Source of the DNA: Alphaproteobacteria bacterium
Lineage (GTDB): Bacteria; Pseudomonadota; Alphaproteobacteria; TMED109
DNA: 64,000 nt
Reading direction: 5' to 3'
Assembly: GCA_021296265.1 (NCBI GenBank)
Contig: JAGWAT010000005.1
Coordinates: 22,912-86,911, forward strand
The position numbers were made by a program, and so were the translations under genes. Positions 46,981 to 56,283 of this stretch are shown here, piece by piece. Each line of letters begins with the position of its first letter. Position 1 is the first letter of the stretch. The notes below the pieces were generated by a model. That model was not told the DNA's origin. It did not search any database and saw only the letters and a program-made list of their open reading frames with translations.

Positions 46981-47318
46981 CCTATGTCGTGACCGAAGCC
47001 TGCATTCGATGCAAGTACATGGACTGCGTGGAAGTCTGTCCAGTCGACTGCTTCTACGAAGGCGAGAACATGCTGGTGATCAACCCTGAGGAGTGTATCG
47101 ATTGCGGAGTGTGTGAACCGGAGTGCCCGACCGAGGCCATTCTTCCCGATAACGAGGACGAAGCGAGGAAATGGCTCGATCTGAACACCGAGTATTCGAA
47201 CGTCTGGCCGAACATCATCCGGAAGGGCGAGTCCCCCGAAGACGGTACGACGTATGAAGGCATGGACGGAAAGTTTGAGAAGTTCTTCAGCAAGAATCCC
47301 GGCACTTCGGCTGGATAG
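46977..47318 (+). CDS. fdxA: Seven-iron ferredoxin FdxA
   Basis: Low-potential electron carrier with one 3Fe-4S and one 4Fe-4S cluster. The 113 residues hold [20 protein letters not shown] and [17 protein letters not shown], the standard 7Fe-8S pattern, then the long C-terminal tail of FdxA ([20 protein letters not shown]). The open frame upstream belongs to shadow. It is a likely electron acceptor for the KorAB enzyme encoded 2.3 kb upstream, by context only. Confidence 0.96.
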   Translation: MTYVVTEACIRCKYMDCVEVCPVDCFYEGENMLVINPEECIDCGVCEPECPTEAILPDNEDEARKWLDLNTEYSNVWPNIIRKGESPEDGTTYEGMDGKFEKFFSKNPGTSAG

Positions 47319-47336
47319 GCAGGGATTCAGCCCTGC
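47319..47336 (+). terminator. Hairpin directly after fdxA
   Basis: GCAGGG and CCCTGC form a perfect 6-bp stem around a 6-base loop, beginning one base after the fdxA stop. No U-tract follows, so it may end or protect the korA-fdxA transcript only weakly. Confidence 0.35.
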
Positions 47337-47419
47337 ACGCCGGTCGACGCGATCCGAGCGCGCGTACCCGGCGTCCATTCCGCCGACCGGTTTGATCCAC
47401 CACCGAGAATCCAAGATCC

Positions 47420-48496
47420 ATGAGCGCCACTGCAACGAAAGCAACCACGGGCAAGTCGACATCCGGCAGCGCCCGGCGCAAGCCGCGCACCGCTTCCAAG
47501 TCCGCGTCTCCGGCAAAACGGTCAACCAAGACGTCCGCCGCCCGCGCTGACAGCGAGCCGGCCGCCGCGACACCGCCGACGAAAGGCACCAAGACCGCGG
47601 CCAAGGCGGCAAAGGCTCCGTCGCGGTCAAAGGGTTCAGCCGCGACGGCCTCTCGGAAAGCAACCACTGCTGCCAAGTCGTCGGCACGCGCCAAACCGGA
47701 GGCCGCGGCGGCGACCAAGGCATCCGCAACCAACAAGAATGCGGCTGGCGCCTCCACGAAGGGCAAGGCTGTAGGCAAGGCGAAGGCCGCGACAGCCAAG
47801 ACCGCGGCCAAGTCGACCGCTCCGGTCAAGGCCGCCCGCCCGACGACAGAGTCGAAGGCGACGGCGACCGACGCCGTGAAGCCGGACGGCCAAGCACGCG
47901 CCAACGTCAAGAAGGCCGCCACGGCGCAACCGGCCAAGGCCGCGGCCAAGCCGTCTCCCAAGCCGAAGCGGACCGCTGCTCGCAAAAGGGTCGCGCCCCG
48001 ACCAGAGGGATTCAAGAACGGCAACTGGGTCGTTCATCCCTCGCATGGACCCGGCCGAGTGGTTGGCTCGGAGCGCCTGTCCGTCGGCGGTGAAACACTG
48101 GAACTGGTCACCATCGCGTACGGCCGCGAAATGGCCCGGCTGAAGATTCCCGTCACACGGATCCAGGAACTTGGATTACGGCCAATCAGCAGCAAGGCCC
48201 AGATTCAGGCGGCGACCAATACACTGAAAAAACCCGCCCGCATCTCGCGCACCATGTGGAGCCGGCGGGCCCAGGACTACGAAAGCAAGCTCCATTCCGG
48301 GGACCTCGTTCAGATTGCGGAGGTCCTGCGAGATTTGTACCGGGCCCCGGATGGTCCCGAGCAATCGTTCAGCGAACGCGAATTGTACAAGGATGCCCTT
48401 GACCGGTTTTCCCGAGAAATCGCCGCCGCCGAAACGAATCTAACCGAGGAAAAAGCCGCGCAGCGGCTGGAAAGCGTGCTGCGAAGGGCAACCTGA
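47420..48496 (+). CDS. CarD-family transcription regulator with a histone H1-like N-terminal tail
   Basis: Protein of 358 residues in two parts. Residues 1 to about 195 are almost only Ala, Lys, Thr, Ser and Pro (for example KATTGKSTSGSARRKPRTAS), like bacterial histone H1-like tails. The rest is a CarD/CdnL domain: GNWVVHPSHGPGRVVGSERL, LVTIAYGREMARLKIPVTRI, the Trp-containing MWSRRAQDYESKLHSGDLVQ and FSERELYKDALDRFSREIAA. CarD binds RNA polymerase beta and stabilises open promoter complexes; the tail would add non-specific DNA binding. Alphaproteobacterial CarD proteins are usually about 170 residues. Confidence 0.92.
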   Translation: MSATATKATTGKSTSGSARRKPRTASKSASPAKRSTKTSAARADSEPAAATPPTKGTKTAAKAAKAPSRSKGSAATASRKATTAAKSSARAKPEAAAATKASATNKNAAGASTKGKAVGKAKAATAKTAAKSTAPVKAARPTTESKATATDAVKPDGQARANVKKAATAQPAKAAAKPSPKPKRTAARKRVAPRPEGFKNGNWVVHPSHGPGRVVGSERLSVGGETLELVTIAYGREMARLKIPVTRIQELGLRPISSKAQIQAATNTLKKPARISRTMWSRRAQDYESKLHSGDLVQIAEVLRDLYRAPDGPEQSFSERELYKDALDRFSREIAAAETNLTEEKAAQRLESVLRRAT

Positions 48497-48536
48497 AGCC
48501 TCGTTGCGGTCAGGACCCGGCGCTGGAGGGGACCCG

Positions 48537-51179
48537 TTGCATACCGAAGAGACGCTTCGCACGCTCGACGTCGGCGGCGAGTCGTACCGTTACTACAGTT
48601 TGACGGCAGCAGCAGCCGCGCTGCCGCGCATCGCCAGTCTCCCGCGCTCGCTGCGGGTGCTTGCGGAAAATCTCCTCCGGCAAGGCGACGCCAGCGCCCT
48701 TTCGAAGCTGGCGGCGGCGGACGATACGCCCGCGCACTCGCGCGAGATCGGGTTTCGGCCGGCGCGGATCCTGATGCAGGACTTTACGGGAGTTCCCGCG
48801 GTGGCCGACTTGGCAGCGATGCGCGATGCCGCCCAGTCGGTCGGGGTCCCGGTCGAGCACATCAACCCGCAGACTCCCGTGGACCTCGTGATCGACCATT
48901 CCGTCATGGTTGACCGGTTTGCCGCCGACAGTGCCTTCGCACGGAATGTTGATCTCGAGTTCGAGCGCAATCGCGAGCGCTACGAGTTCCTGCGCTGGGG
49001 AGCCGGAGCGTTCGACAACTTTCGGGTCGTACCGCCCGGCACCGGCATCTGCCACCAGGTCAATCTTGAACACCTCGCGCAAGTGGTGTGGGTCAGCGAA
49101 CAGGACGGCCGGAAGACCGCCTATCCGGACACGGTGGTTGGCACGGACAGCCACACAACCATGGTCAATGGACTCTCCGTGCTCGGCTGGGGAGTCGGAG
49201 GAATTGAAGCCGAGGCCGCCATGCTCGGGAACGCCATCTCGATGCTGGTGCCGGACGTCGTGGGGGTCCGCCTGCAGGGGCGGCTCCCGGAAGGGGCCGG
49301 GGCCACGGATCTCGTGCTGACCGTCACGCGAATGCTGCGAGAGCACGGGGTGGTCGGAAAGTTCGTCGAGTTCTTCGGGCCCGGGGTTGGCGACCTGCCC
49401 CTTGCCGATCGCGCGACCCTGGCGAACATGGCGCCGGAGTACGGCGCTACCTGCGGGTTCTTCCCGGTCGACCGGGAAACGCTGCGCTACCTTAAACTCT
49501 CGGGTCGCGGGCGCCACCGGGTCCGCCTGGTTGAACGGTACGCCAGAGCGCAGGGCCTCTGGCAGGATCCGGACAGCCCGGAACCCGCATTCACCGACGT
49601 GCTCGAACTCGACCTCGGTGCCGTCGAGCCAAGCATTGCCGGGCCAAAACGGCCCCAGGACCGGGTCCCCCTGCGCGCGGCAAAGGAGGCCATGGCCGGT
49701 CTGGCGAACGTCTTCGGTGATCCGGCTCCCGTCTCCGGCACCGAGTATGCGCTCGCCAACGGGTCCGTGGTGATTGCCGCCATCACGAGTTGCACGAACA
49801 CTTCGAATCCCTCTGCGATGGTGGCCGCCGGCCTACTCGCGAAGGCCGCACGCAAACGGGGCCTGGAGCGCAAGCCCTGGGTCAAGACCAGCCTCGCACC
49901 CGGCAGTCAGGTCGTGACCGACTATCTTGACGCCGCCCACCTGACGAAGCCGCTCAACGAACTCGGATTTCACCTGGTCGGGTATGGCTGCACCACGTGT
50001 ATCGGCAACTCCGGACCTCTTGATCCGGCGATCGTCGAAGCTATCGAGCGTGGAGAGGGCCTCACCGTGTCGGCCGTCCTGTCGGGCAACCGGAACTTCG
50101 AAGGGCGGATTCATCCGAATGTCCGGGCCAACTGGCTGGCCTCGCCAGCTCTGGTCGTGGCGTACGCCATCGCCGGATCGCTCAATCTTGATCTCACCAC
50201 CGAGCCTCTCGGCACCGATCCCGACGGCAATGACGTCTACCTCCGGGATCTCTGGCCAGATAATGCAGACGTCCAGGCAACCATCGCGAAATCGCTGAAG
50301 CCCGAGATGTTTCAACGCCGGTACGGGGCAGTCTTCGAGGGTTCCGCGGAGTGGCAAACGATTGCGGCCAGCGGAGAGCCGACCTACCACTGGCGCGACG
50401 AGTCCACGTATGTGCGGCGGCCGCCGTTCTTTGACGGCATGACCCCGGATCCAGCGCCGGTAGGCGACGTGCGCAATGCCCGCGCCCTGCTGGTGCTGGG
50501 TGACAGCGTGACCACCGACCATATCTCGCCGGCCGGGGCGATCCGGGCCGACGGCCCGGCAGGGGAGTGGCTTCAGGAGCGGCAAGTCAGACCGGTCGAG
50601 TTCAACTCGTTCGGCGCCCGCCGCGGCAACCACGAAGTCATGCTCCGCGGCACCTTCGGCAACATTCGCATTCGCAACGAACTCGCCCCGGGAACCGAGG
50701 GAGGGTTCACTCGGCACCAGCCCAGCGGAGAGATTCTCTCGGTCTACGCCGCGGCGGAGCGCTACCGGTCTGATGACGTGCCGCTGATCGTCATCGCCGG
50801 TCGCGAATACGGCACGGGATCATCCCGCGACTGGGCTGCCAAGGGGACGCGGCTACTGGGAATTCGGGCCGTGATCGCGGAAAGCTTCGAGCGTATCCAC
50901 CGCACCAACCTGATCGGGATGGGCGTGCTGCCGTTGGTGTTCGAGGACGGCATTACGCGCCGGCACCTCGAACTCGATGGCACGGAGCTATTCCAGTTGT
51001 CGGGCCAGGAGGCCGGCATCGTGCCCGGGAACCGACTGACGCTCACCGTGCAACGGACCGACGGCCGCCAGCAGGAATTCCCGCTCCGCAGCCGCGTCGA
51101 CACTTCCGAAGAGGCCGAACACTTCCGCAACGGCGGCATCCTCCTCACTGTCCTCCGGCGCATGGCGCTTGCCGCCTGA
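48537..51179 (+). CDS. acnA: Aconitate hydratase A
   Basis: TCA-cycle enzyme interconverting citrate and isocitrate with a 4Fe-4S cluster. The product of about 880 residues has VGTDSHTTMVNGLSVLGWGV, the cluster cysteines in AAITSCTNTSNPSAM and GYGCTTCIGNSGPLDPAI, VLSGNRNFEGRIHPNVRANW and a C-terminal swivel domain with GREYGTGSSRDWAAKGTRLL. I chose TTG 48537 because GGAGGG (48525-48530) lies 6 bases before it; another TTG 33 bases upstream is possible. It follows the CarD gene by 40 bases. Confidence 0.96.
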   Translation: MHTEETLRTLDVGGESYRYYSLTAAAAALPRIASLPRSLRVLAENLLRQGDASALSKLAAADDTPAHSREIGFRPARILMQDFTGVPAVADLAAMRDAAQSVGVPVEHINPQTPVDLVIDHSVMVDRFAADSAFARNVDLEFERNRERYEFLRWGAGAFDNFRVVPPGTGICHQVNLEHLAQVVWVSEQDGRKTAYPDTVVGTDSHTTMVNGLSVLGWGVGGIEAEAAMLGNAISMLVPDVVGVRLQGRLPEGAGATDLVLTVTRMLREHGVVGKFVEFFGPGVGDLPLADRATLANMAPEYGATCGFFPVDRETLRYLKLSGRGRHRVRLVERYARAQGLWQDPDSPEPAFTDVLELDLGAVEPSIAGPKRPQDRVPLRAAKEAMAGLANVFGDPAPVSGTEYALANGSVVIAAITSCTNTSNPSAMVAAGLLAKAARKRGLERKPWVKTSLAPGSQVVTDYLDAAHLTKPLNELGFHLVGYGCTTCIGNSGPLDPAIVEAIERGEGLTVSAVLSGNRNFEGRIHPNVRANWLASPALVVAYAIAGSLNLDLTTEPLGTDPDGNDVYLRDLWPDNADVQATIAKSLKPEMFQRRYGAVFEGSAEWQTIAASGEPTYHWRDESTYVRRPPFFDGMTPDPAPVGDVRNARALLVLGDSVTTDHISPAGAIRADGPAGEWLQERQVRPVEFNSFGARRGNHEVMLRGTFGNIRIRNELAPGTEGGFTRHQPSGEILSVYAAAERYRSDDVPLIVIAGREYGTGSSRDWAAKGTRLLGIRAVIAESFERIHRTNLIGMGVLPLVFEDGITRRHLELDGTELFQLSGQEAGIVPGNRLTLTVQRTDGRQQEFPLRSRVDTSEEAEHFRNGGILLTVLRRMALAA

Positions 51180-51459
51180 TCCATGTTCTGTAGCTCCAGC
51201 GTCCGGTCCGGCGGGATCACCGTGAGCCCGAGGCTGCGATCAGCACAGGCAGGCACCGGTCGTCCACAGGCGAACCCTGACGCTTTGGCCGCGACCGACA
51301 GTCAGGGCTGCACAACCTTGATACCAGCCGTCGCGTGCGCTCAGTCGGCCTCTTCGACACCGGTACGCGCGTACCCGGGCGCGAGCACCCACACCGATCC
51401 GGTGCGGGTAGGATCCTGCCCCGCTAGCCAGTGCGCGGGTGTCACCCTATAACCGACGA

Positions 51460-52173
51460 ATGAAACCCTTCCCAGCCTTCACTGCCGCGATCATTGCGGC
51501 AGGAGTTCTGCTGGCTCCGATCGCGGGGCAAGCCGGCGAGCGCGCTGTCGTCGTCGAGCTCTTCACGTCAGAAGGATGCTCTTCTTGCCCGCCCGCGCAC
51601 GCGGTGATCGGGCGGATCGCCCGCGACCCGAACATCCTCGCCCTGTCATTTCACGTCGACTACTGGGACTACATCGGCTGGAAGGACAGTTTCGCCGCAC
51701 CTTGGGCAACCCACCGGCAGCGCGCGTATGCGTCACGGCTGTCAGCCGGGCGTGTCTATACGCCGCAGATGGTGATCTCTGGCAAGGTCGATGTGGTCGG
51801 ATCCCGCGCTCCGCAGGTCATGCGGGAACTGGAACGCGCATTCGAGACGGCGCCTTCCACGCCGCTGTTGCGGATTGTGGAAACTGACGGCAAGAGCGAA
51901 ATCGTTGCCCACCGGAGCGACACGCCCGCTGAAATCTACCTGGTTCGGTTTGACCCGGTGCGCGAGACCCGTGTCCTCCGGGGCGAGAACACGGGGCGTC
52001 ACCTCCTCACGTTCAATGTGGTCCGCACCTACCTGAAGATCGTCGACTGGGACGGAAGCGCGCAACGGATACCCTTGCCGAGGGATCTCCGTGACCACCC
52101 AGGCGAAGTCACGGCCGTGTTCGCCCAGCGCCACGGGCATGGCGAGGTGCTGGCCGCGGCGGTCGCCGACTAG
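51460..52173 (+). CDS. DUF1223 secreted thioredoxin-like protein
   Basis: Exported protein of 237 residues with a signal peptide (FTAAIIAAGVLLAPIAGQA) and VVVELFTSEGCSSCPPAHAV, a CxxC site in a thioredoxin-like fold, then LSFHVDYWDYIGWKDSFAAP and RVYTPQMVISGKVDVVGS, all typical of DUF1223. The role is not known; a periplasmic redox function is suggested by the fold. ATG 51460 gives a clean signal peptide; a start seven codons upstream is possible. It lies 280 bases after acnA and converges with htpG. Confidence 0.9.
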   Translation: MKPFPAFTAAIIAAGVLLAPIAGQAGERAVVVELFTSEGCSSCPPAHAVIGRIARDPNILALSFHVDYWDYIGWKDSFAAPWATHRQRAYASRLSAGRVYTPQMVISGKVDVVGSRAPQVMRELERAFETAPSTPLLRIVETDGKSEIVAHRSDTPAEIYLVRFDPVRETRVLRGENTGRHLLTFNVVRTYLKIVDWDGSAQRIPLPRDLRDHPGEVTAVFAQRHGHGEVLAAAVAD

Positions 52174-52193
52174 GGCGGAACCGCGCGCGGGCG

Positions 52194-54095
52194 CTATCCC
52201 AGTCCGCGACCGATCAACCGGTTGGTCCGCCGCCCGAACTGCGCCAGATCCGAGACCGGCTCTCCTGCCACTAGGCGGGCGTGGTCAAGCAGCACGTGGG
52301 CGGCATCGGCGAATTCCTGGTCGTTGACGTCGTCGCGGCCCAAGGCCCGAATTAGTTCGTTGGCCGGATTGATCTCCAAGACCTTGCGGGACAGCGCCTG
52401 CAACTGACCGTGGCGCTGCAGCAGCTTTTCCACCTGCAGATCCATGCCGTCCTTGTGAGCCACGAGCACCGCCGGCGATTCCGTCAGTTGATCGGATCGC
52501 ACGACATCGGCGACCTCGTCGCCCAGAACCGTCTTGAACCGCGTGATCAACCGATCCACATCCCCGGCGGGGGCCTCGTCCGGGGCTCCATCCTGTTGCT
52601 CCGGCTCGAACCCGGAAAGGTCGATGCCTCCCTTGGTCACGGAACGCAGCGATTTGCCCTGATACTCGCTGACGCGTGGCACCCAGAAGTCATCCACCGC
52701 GTCGGACAGCAGGAGTACCTCGAGGCCACGCGCCCGGAACCCCTCGATCTGCGGGCTCTCGGCGAGCTGCGCCGGGTCATCTCCCGAGATGTAGTAGATC
52801 TCGCTCTGTCCCTCCTTCATCCGGCCCACGTAGCCCGAAAGGCTGACCAGTTCGTCCGTGGCCTGTCCACCGGCGGAACGGAACCGGAGAAGCTCCAACA
52901 GCTTGTCGCGCCACTCGTCGTCGTCGTAGACGCCTTCCTTGAGTACCGGGCCGAAGATCCTCCAGAAGCGCGCGTACGCATCGGGCTCCTTCTCCGCCTT
53001 CTTCTTCAGCGCATCGAGCACGCGCCTCGTGATGCTGCGACGAAGGCGCGCGACGTGGGGATCCTGCTGCAGCATCTCGCGACTGACGTTGAGCGAGAGA
53101 TCCTCTGAATCGACGACCCCCCTGACGAATCGCAGCCACGGCGGAATGAGCGCGTCTGTCCGGTCGGTGATGAACACGCGTTTGACGAAGAGCCGCAGCT
53201 GCCGCCGTCGCTCCGGGTCGTACAGATCCAGCGGCTGTTCGGTCGGGATGAACAGGAGCGTAATGTACGAAAGCTTGCCTTCCGCCCGGTTGTGGAGGGT
53301 GATCCAAGGCTCATCGAAGCTATGTCCGACATCGCGGTAGAACGACACGTACTGTTCGGGCGTGATGTCCTTCTTGGGCCGTGTCCACAATGCCGCAGCC
53401 GTGTTGATGACCTGCGGCTGCTGATCCCGACTGACACGAAGCTCGATGGGTACGGACACGTGGTCCGACCACGTGCGCACCACGTGACGCAGCCGGGCCT
53501 CCTCAAGGTATTCCTTGGCGTCTTCCTTCAGATGCAGCCGTACGCACGTCCCCCGTCGCGTCCGCCCGGTCCGCGCGATCTCGTAGGAACCGCGGCCATC
53601 GGAAGACCAAACCCAGCCCTTGGCAGTGCCGGCAGCAACACTTTCAACCTCGACGTGTTCAGCCACCATGAATGCGGAGTAGAAGCCGACGCCGAATTGC
53701 CCGATCAGGCTGAGATCTGGTTTCTGCTTGCCATCGGCAGACTTCGCCATCCGTTCGACGAACGTCCGGGTGCCCGATCGCGCAATGGTGCCCAGGTCCT
53801 TCGCAAGCGCTGCCTTTGACATGCCGATGCCGTTGTCCTCGATTTCGAGAACCCGGGATTCCGGATCGACGGTCAGCAGGATCTTCGGATCCGGGTTGTC
53901 ACCGAGAAGTTCCGGTTTGGACAGCGCGGCATAGCGAAGCCGGTCGGCCGCGTCAGCTGCGTTGGACACGAGCTCACGCAGGAACACATCGCGCTGGCTG
54001 TACAGCGCGTTGACCATCAGGTCGAGAAGCTGCCCGACCTCTGCCTCAAATTGGTGCCGTTCCGCCGGCGACGATTCCTTGCTGGCCGCTGCCAT
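52194..54095 (-). CDS. htpG: Chaperone HtpG (Hsp90)
   Basis: ATP-dependent cytosolic chaperone, 633 residues. The N-terminal ATPase has ALYSQRDVFLRELVSNAADA, LEIEDNGIGMSKAALAKDLG, TIARSGTRTF and GQFGVGFYSAFMVAEHVEVE; the middle domain has EPWITLHNRAEGKLSYITLL, LFVKRVFITDR and GVVDSEDLSLNVSREMLQQD; the C-terminal part is present. ATG 54095 has GGAGGG 8 bases upstream. A sigma-32-like promoter precedes it, just downstream of rpoH, so heat induction is likely. Confidence 0.97.
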   Translation of the reverse strand: MAAASKESSPAERHQFEAEVGQLLDLMVNALYSQRDVFLRELVSNAADAADRLRYAALSKPELLGDNPDPKILLTVDPESRVLEIEDNGIGMSKAALAKDLGTIARSGTRTFVERMAKSADGKQKPDLSLIGQFGVGFYSAFMVAEHVEVESVAAGTAKGWVWSSDGRGSYEIARTGRTRRGTCVRLHLKEDAKEYLEEARLRHVVRTWSDHVSVPIELRVSRDQQPQVINTAAALWTRPKKDITPEQYVSFYRDVGHSFDEPWITLHNRAEGKLSYITLLFIPTEQPLDLYDPERRRQLRLFVKRVFITDRTDALIPPWLRFVRGVVDSEDLSLNVSREMLQQDPHVARLRRSITRRVLDALKKKAEKEPDAYARFWRIFGPVLKEGVYDDDEWRDKLLELLRFRSAGGQATDELVSLSGYVGRMKEGQSEIYYISGDDPAQLAESPQIEGFRARGLEVLLLSDAVDDFWVPRVSEYQGKSLRSVTKGGIDLSGFEPEQQDGAPDEAPAGDVDRLITRFKTVLGDEVADVVRSDQLTESPAVLVAHKDGMDLQVEKLLQRHGQLQALSRKVLEINPANELIRALGRDDVNDQEFADAAHVLLDHARLVAGEPVSDLAQFGRRTNRLIGRGLG

Positions 54096-54141
54096 GCCCA
54101 CAACCCTCCATGCGCGTGGCGGGCTCCTGCCCGCTGTGCGG

Positions 54142-54170
54142 ATATGGCGAGGACCCGGCCCGAATGCAAG
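54142..54170 (-). promoter_or_regulatory. Candidate sigma-32 (RpoH) promoter of htpG
   Basis: On the minus strand CTTG (54167-54170) is followed after 19 bases by CCATAT (54142-54147), matching the heat-shock pattern CTTGAAA - 14 to 16 - CCCATNT with mismatches in the -35 tail and one in the -10. The predicted transcript start is about 40 bases before the htpG ATG. Confidence 0.5.
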
Positions 54171-54184
54171 GCCGGCGGGTCGAT

Positions 54185-55066
54185 CTAGGCTGGTGCTGCC
54201 GCGAGTGCCTGGAACGCGAGCACCTTGCGGCGCAGCTTGGAAATGGCCTGGTGCTCGATCTGGCGCACCCTCTCCTTGCTGACACCCAACTCGGAGCCGA
54301 GCTCTTCGAGGGTGCGTGGGGTCTTGGCGAGATGACGCGCCCTGACGATGCGACGTTCACGCAGGGTCAGCGACCGAAGCGCCTTGCGGACCCAGCTCAT
54401 CCGCTTGGTGTATTCCACCCGCTGCACCACCTCGGCCTCGGGGCCTTCGCGTTCATCGACCACTGCGTCCTGCCGTTCCTCGGTGCCGTCTTCATACAGG
54501 GCCTGGTTCAGCGAGGTATCGCCCGCGGCCCCCAGCCGGTGCTCCATGCGCTGAACTTCGGCTTCGGTCACACCGAGCGAGCGGGCGACGATGTTCCGGT
54601 GTTCCGGGGTCAATTCGGCATCTCCGTATCCTGCCAGCCGGGCGCGGTATCGCGACAACCCGAAGAACAGTGACTTCTGTGCGGCGGTCGTACTCGTCCG
54701 CACGACGGACCAGTTCCTCAACACGTAATCCTGGATCGCCGCGCGCACCCACCAGCTCGCGCAGGTCGAAAACCGCACGCCACGGTCGGGATCGAAACGA
54801 TCGGCCGCCTGGACCAGGCCGATGTGGGCTTCCTGGATCAGATCAGACATCGGCACGTTGTAGTTGCGGAACCGCTTGGCGATGGAAATGGCCAGCCGAG
54901 CGTGCGCTTCCACCAGTTTATGCATCGCGGCCACATCGCCGTGGTCCCGCCACCGCAACGCCAGTTCGCGCTCGCGTTCCTGCGTCAGCAAGGGAGCGCG
55001 CATGGCATAGTTCACAATATTCTTGGTAGTCGTTGGGCGATTCCGACCCTGGGGCGCTTGCTCCAT
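54185..55066 (-). CDS. rpoH: RNA polymerase sigma-32 factor
   Basis: Heat-shock sigma factor of 293 residues. Region 2 has HKLVEAHARLAISIAKRFRN, LIQEAHIGLVQAADRFDPDR and VRFSTCASWWVRAAIQDYVL; the RpoH-specific box RNWSVVRTSTTAAQKSLFFG follows. Region 4 has LTLRERRIVRARHLAKTPRT and LEELGSELGVSKERVRQIEH. The start is ATG 55066, with AGGGGG upstream; TTG 55069 is a poorer choice. It sits directly before htpG on the same strand, a regulon member. Confidence 0.95.
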   Translation of the reverse strand: MEQAPQGRNRPTTTKNIVNYAMRAPLLTQERERELALRWRDHGDVAAMHKLVEAHARLAISIAKRFRNYNVPMSDLIQEAHIGLVQAADRFDPDRGVRFSTCASWWVRAAIQDYVLRNWSVVRTSTTAAQKSLFFGLSRYRARLAGYGDAELTPEHRNIVARSLGVTEAEVQRMEHRLGAAGDTSLNQALYEDGTEERQDAVVDEREGPEAEVVQRVEYTKRMSWVRKALRSLTLRERRIVRARHLAKTPRTLEELGSELGVSKERVRQIEHQAISKLRRKVLAFQALAAAPA

Positions 55067-55169
55067 CAATTCCCCCTTTTCGCCGAACGTGCGACCGTGG
55101 GTCCGCGGACCAGAACAGGCAACGGACGATGCACATTCGGTCCCAATCGCACGCTAGACGCGAAATCGC

Positions 55170-55199
55170 TGAATAGCGGAGAATTCACAGAATTGTTAA
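55170..55199 (-). promoter_or_regulatory. Possible housekeeping promoter of rpoH
   Basis: TTAACA and TATTCA on the minus strand are 18 bases apart, about 104 bases before the rpoH ATG, in an AT-richer patch. The -10 match is weak. Prediction by eye. Confidence 0.3.
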
Positions 55200-55241
55200 G
55201 GGAAGCGGAAACGTGCTCCCGATGCCGTGAACCGCTGTTCC

Positions 55242-55736
55242 CTACGTGATCCAGCGAAGCCGCTCATCGTCCAGGTCTCCCGGCACGATGGTCAGCGGGA
55301 TGTGAAGCCGCTTGGTCACCTGGCCCGACAGGTAGGAGATCAGACGATTGGACCCGGCGCCTTCAGGCGCGGCCCCCAACACCACAATGTTGATGCTCTC
55401 GTCGTTCTCGATAGTCGTCAGAATCGTGTTTGCCTTCTCCCCCTCCCGAACCGCCATCTCCGGGCGGACACCGAACTCCTCAAAGACCTTGCCCGCGCAC
55501 TCCTCCAGCGCGGCCCGCGCCCGGTCGCGAGCTTCCTCGGTCATGATTTCCTGGACCGATCCACTGAGATTGAAATCGTTTGGCTCGATCACGTAGACCA
55601 GGCTGACCTTGCCACCCGTATTCTGGGCCCGCATGCAGGCGAACCGCAGCGCCGTCCGGCACTCTTCGCTGTCGTCGATGCAGACCAGGAACTTGATACG
55701 TCCGGCCGGCCGTTCGCGTGGGCGTTCTCGTACCAT
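55242..55736 (-). CDS. Universal stress protein (UspA family)
   Basis: Single-domain Usp of 164 residues: IKFLVCIDDSEECRTALRFA, VSLVYVIEPNDFNLSG, and the ATP-binding-type loop VVLGAAPEGAGSNRLISYLS followed by KRLHIPLTIVP. It begins with a short basic lead (VRERPRERPAGR). Usp proteins act in stress survival, usually by binding nucleotides. It lies 175 bases upstream of rpoH on the same strand; whether they share a transcript is unclear. Confidence 0.9.
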   Translation of the reverse strand: MVRERPRERPAGRIKFLVCIDDSEECRTALRFACMRAQNTGGKVSLVYVIEPNDFNLSGSVQEIMTEEARDRARAALEECAGKVFEEFGVRPEMAVREGEKANTILTTIENDESINIVVLGAAPEGAGSNRLISYLSGQVTKRLHIPLTIVPGDLDDERLRWIT

Positions 55737-56283
55737 TGCTCTGATCCCGTGATGTGTCCGAGCCTGCCACGACCTCGTTGATTCTAACCCACTGATATCA
55801 CTGCCGTTGGATCAGGTCGTGTGGCCGAACAGCATAGTTTGCCGCTGTTGATCCTCCAGCGCAACCAGTCCGCGGCAGGCGGCTGCCCCGACTGCCCGGC
55901 GGGACGCACGTGCCGCAGCATCAGAATCGTCTCCACGCGGGACGGTCAGATCACCCCGCCGCACCGCGGCAGTCCCATCAGTAGCGTCAGTCACGATACC
56001 TGCCTCTCGCGATGACCGAGCTCGACGAATTTCTCCTGCGCCTCCGCCACGCGCCGGGGCGAAGGTTTCCCTAGAGCAAGCCGGCAGCGGATGATGCGAC
56101 ACGCAGTGCCGACCCGCGTGCCCCTGTTCTTCCGCGTGGCGGCCCAAGCCGCACCAGCGAACGGGCCGTCGCACGATGCCTTCTCGGCACCCATTGAGAC
56201 AAGCGTGCACACCGCCTAGTTTTGGCCCGGAATGGCGCGCACGGCCGTTCACCCGCCCGAGCGGAAACACGGGACGAAGGCCA
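55737..56283. other. Intergenic stretch between uspA and mepA
   Basis: The 547 bases hold a minus-strand open frame of about 150 codons (55812-56270), but its translation is rich in Arg, Gly, Cys and His, has no recognisable domain and looks like a chance frame. No RNA gene, repeat or clear promoter was recognised. Confidence 0.5.

Noticed and set aside
47420..48010. Separate histone H1-like gene ahead of CarD
   Set aside because: There is no stop or internal start with a ribosome-binding site between the tail and the CarD domain; the frame is continuous.
55812..56270. Minus-strand open frame of 152 codons upstream of mepA
   Set aside because: Rich in Arg, Gly, His and Cys without pattern; no recognisable domain; other frames here are equally open.
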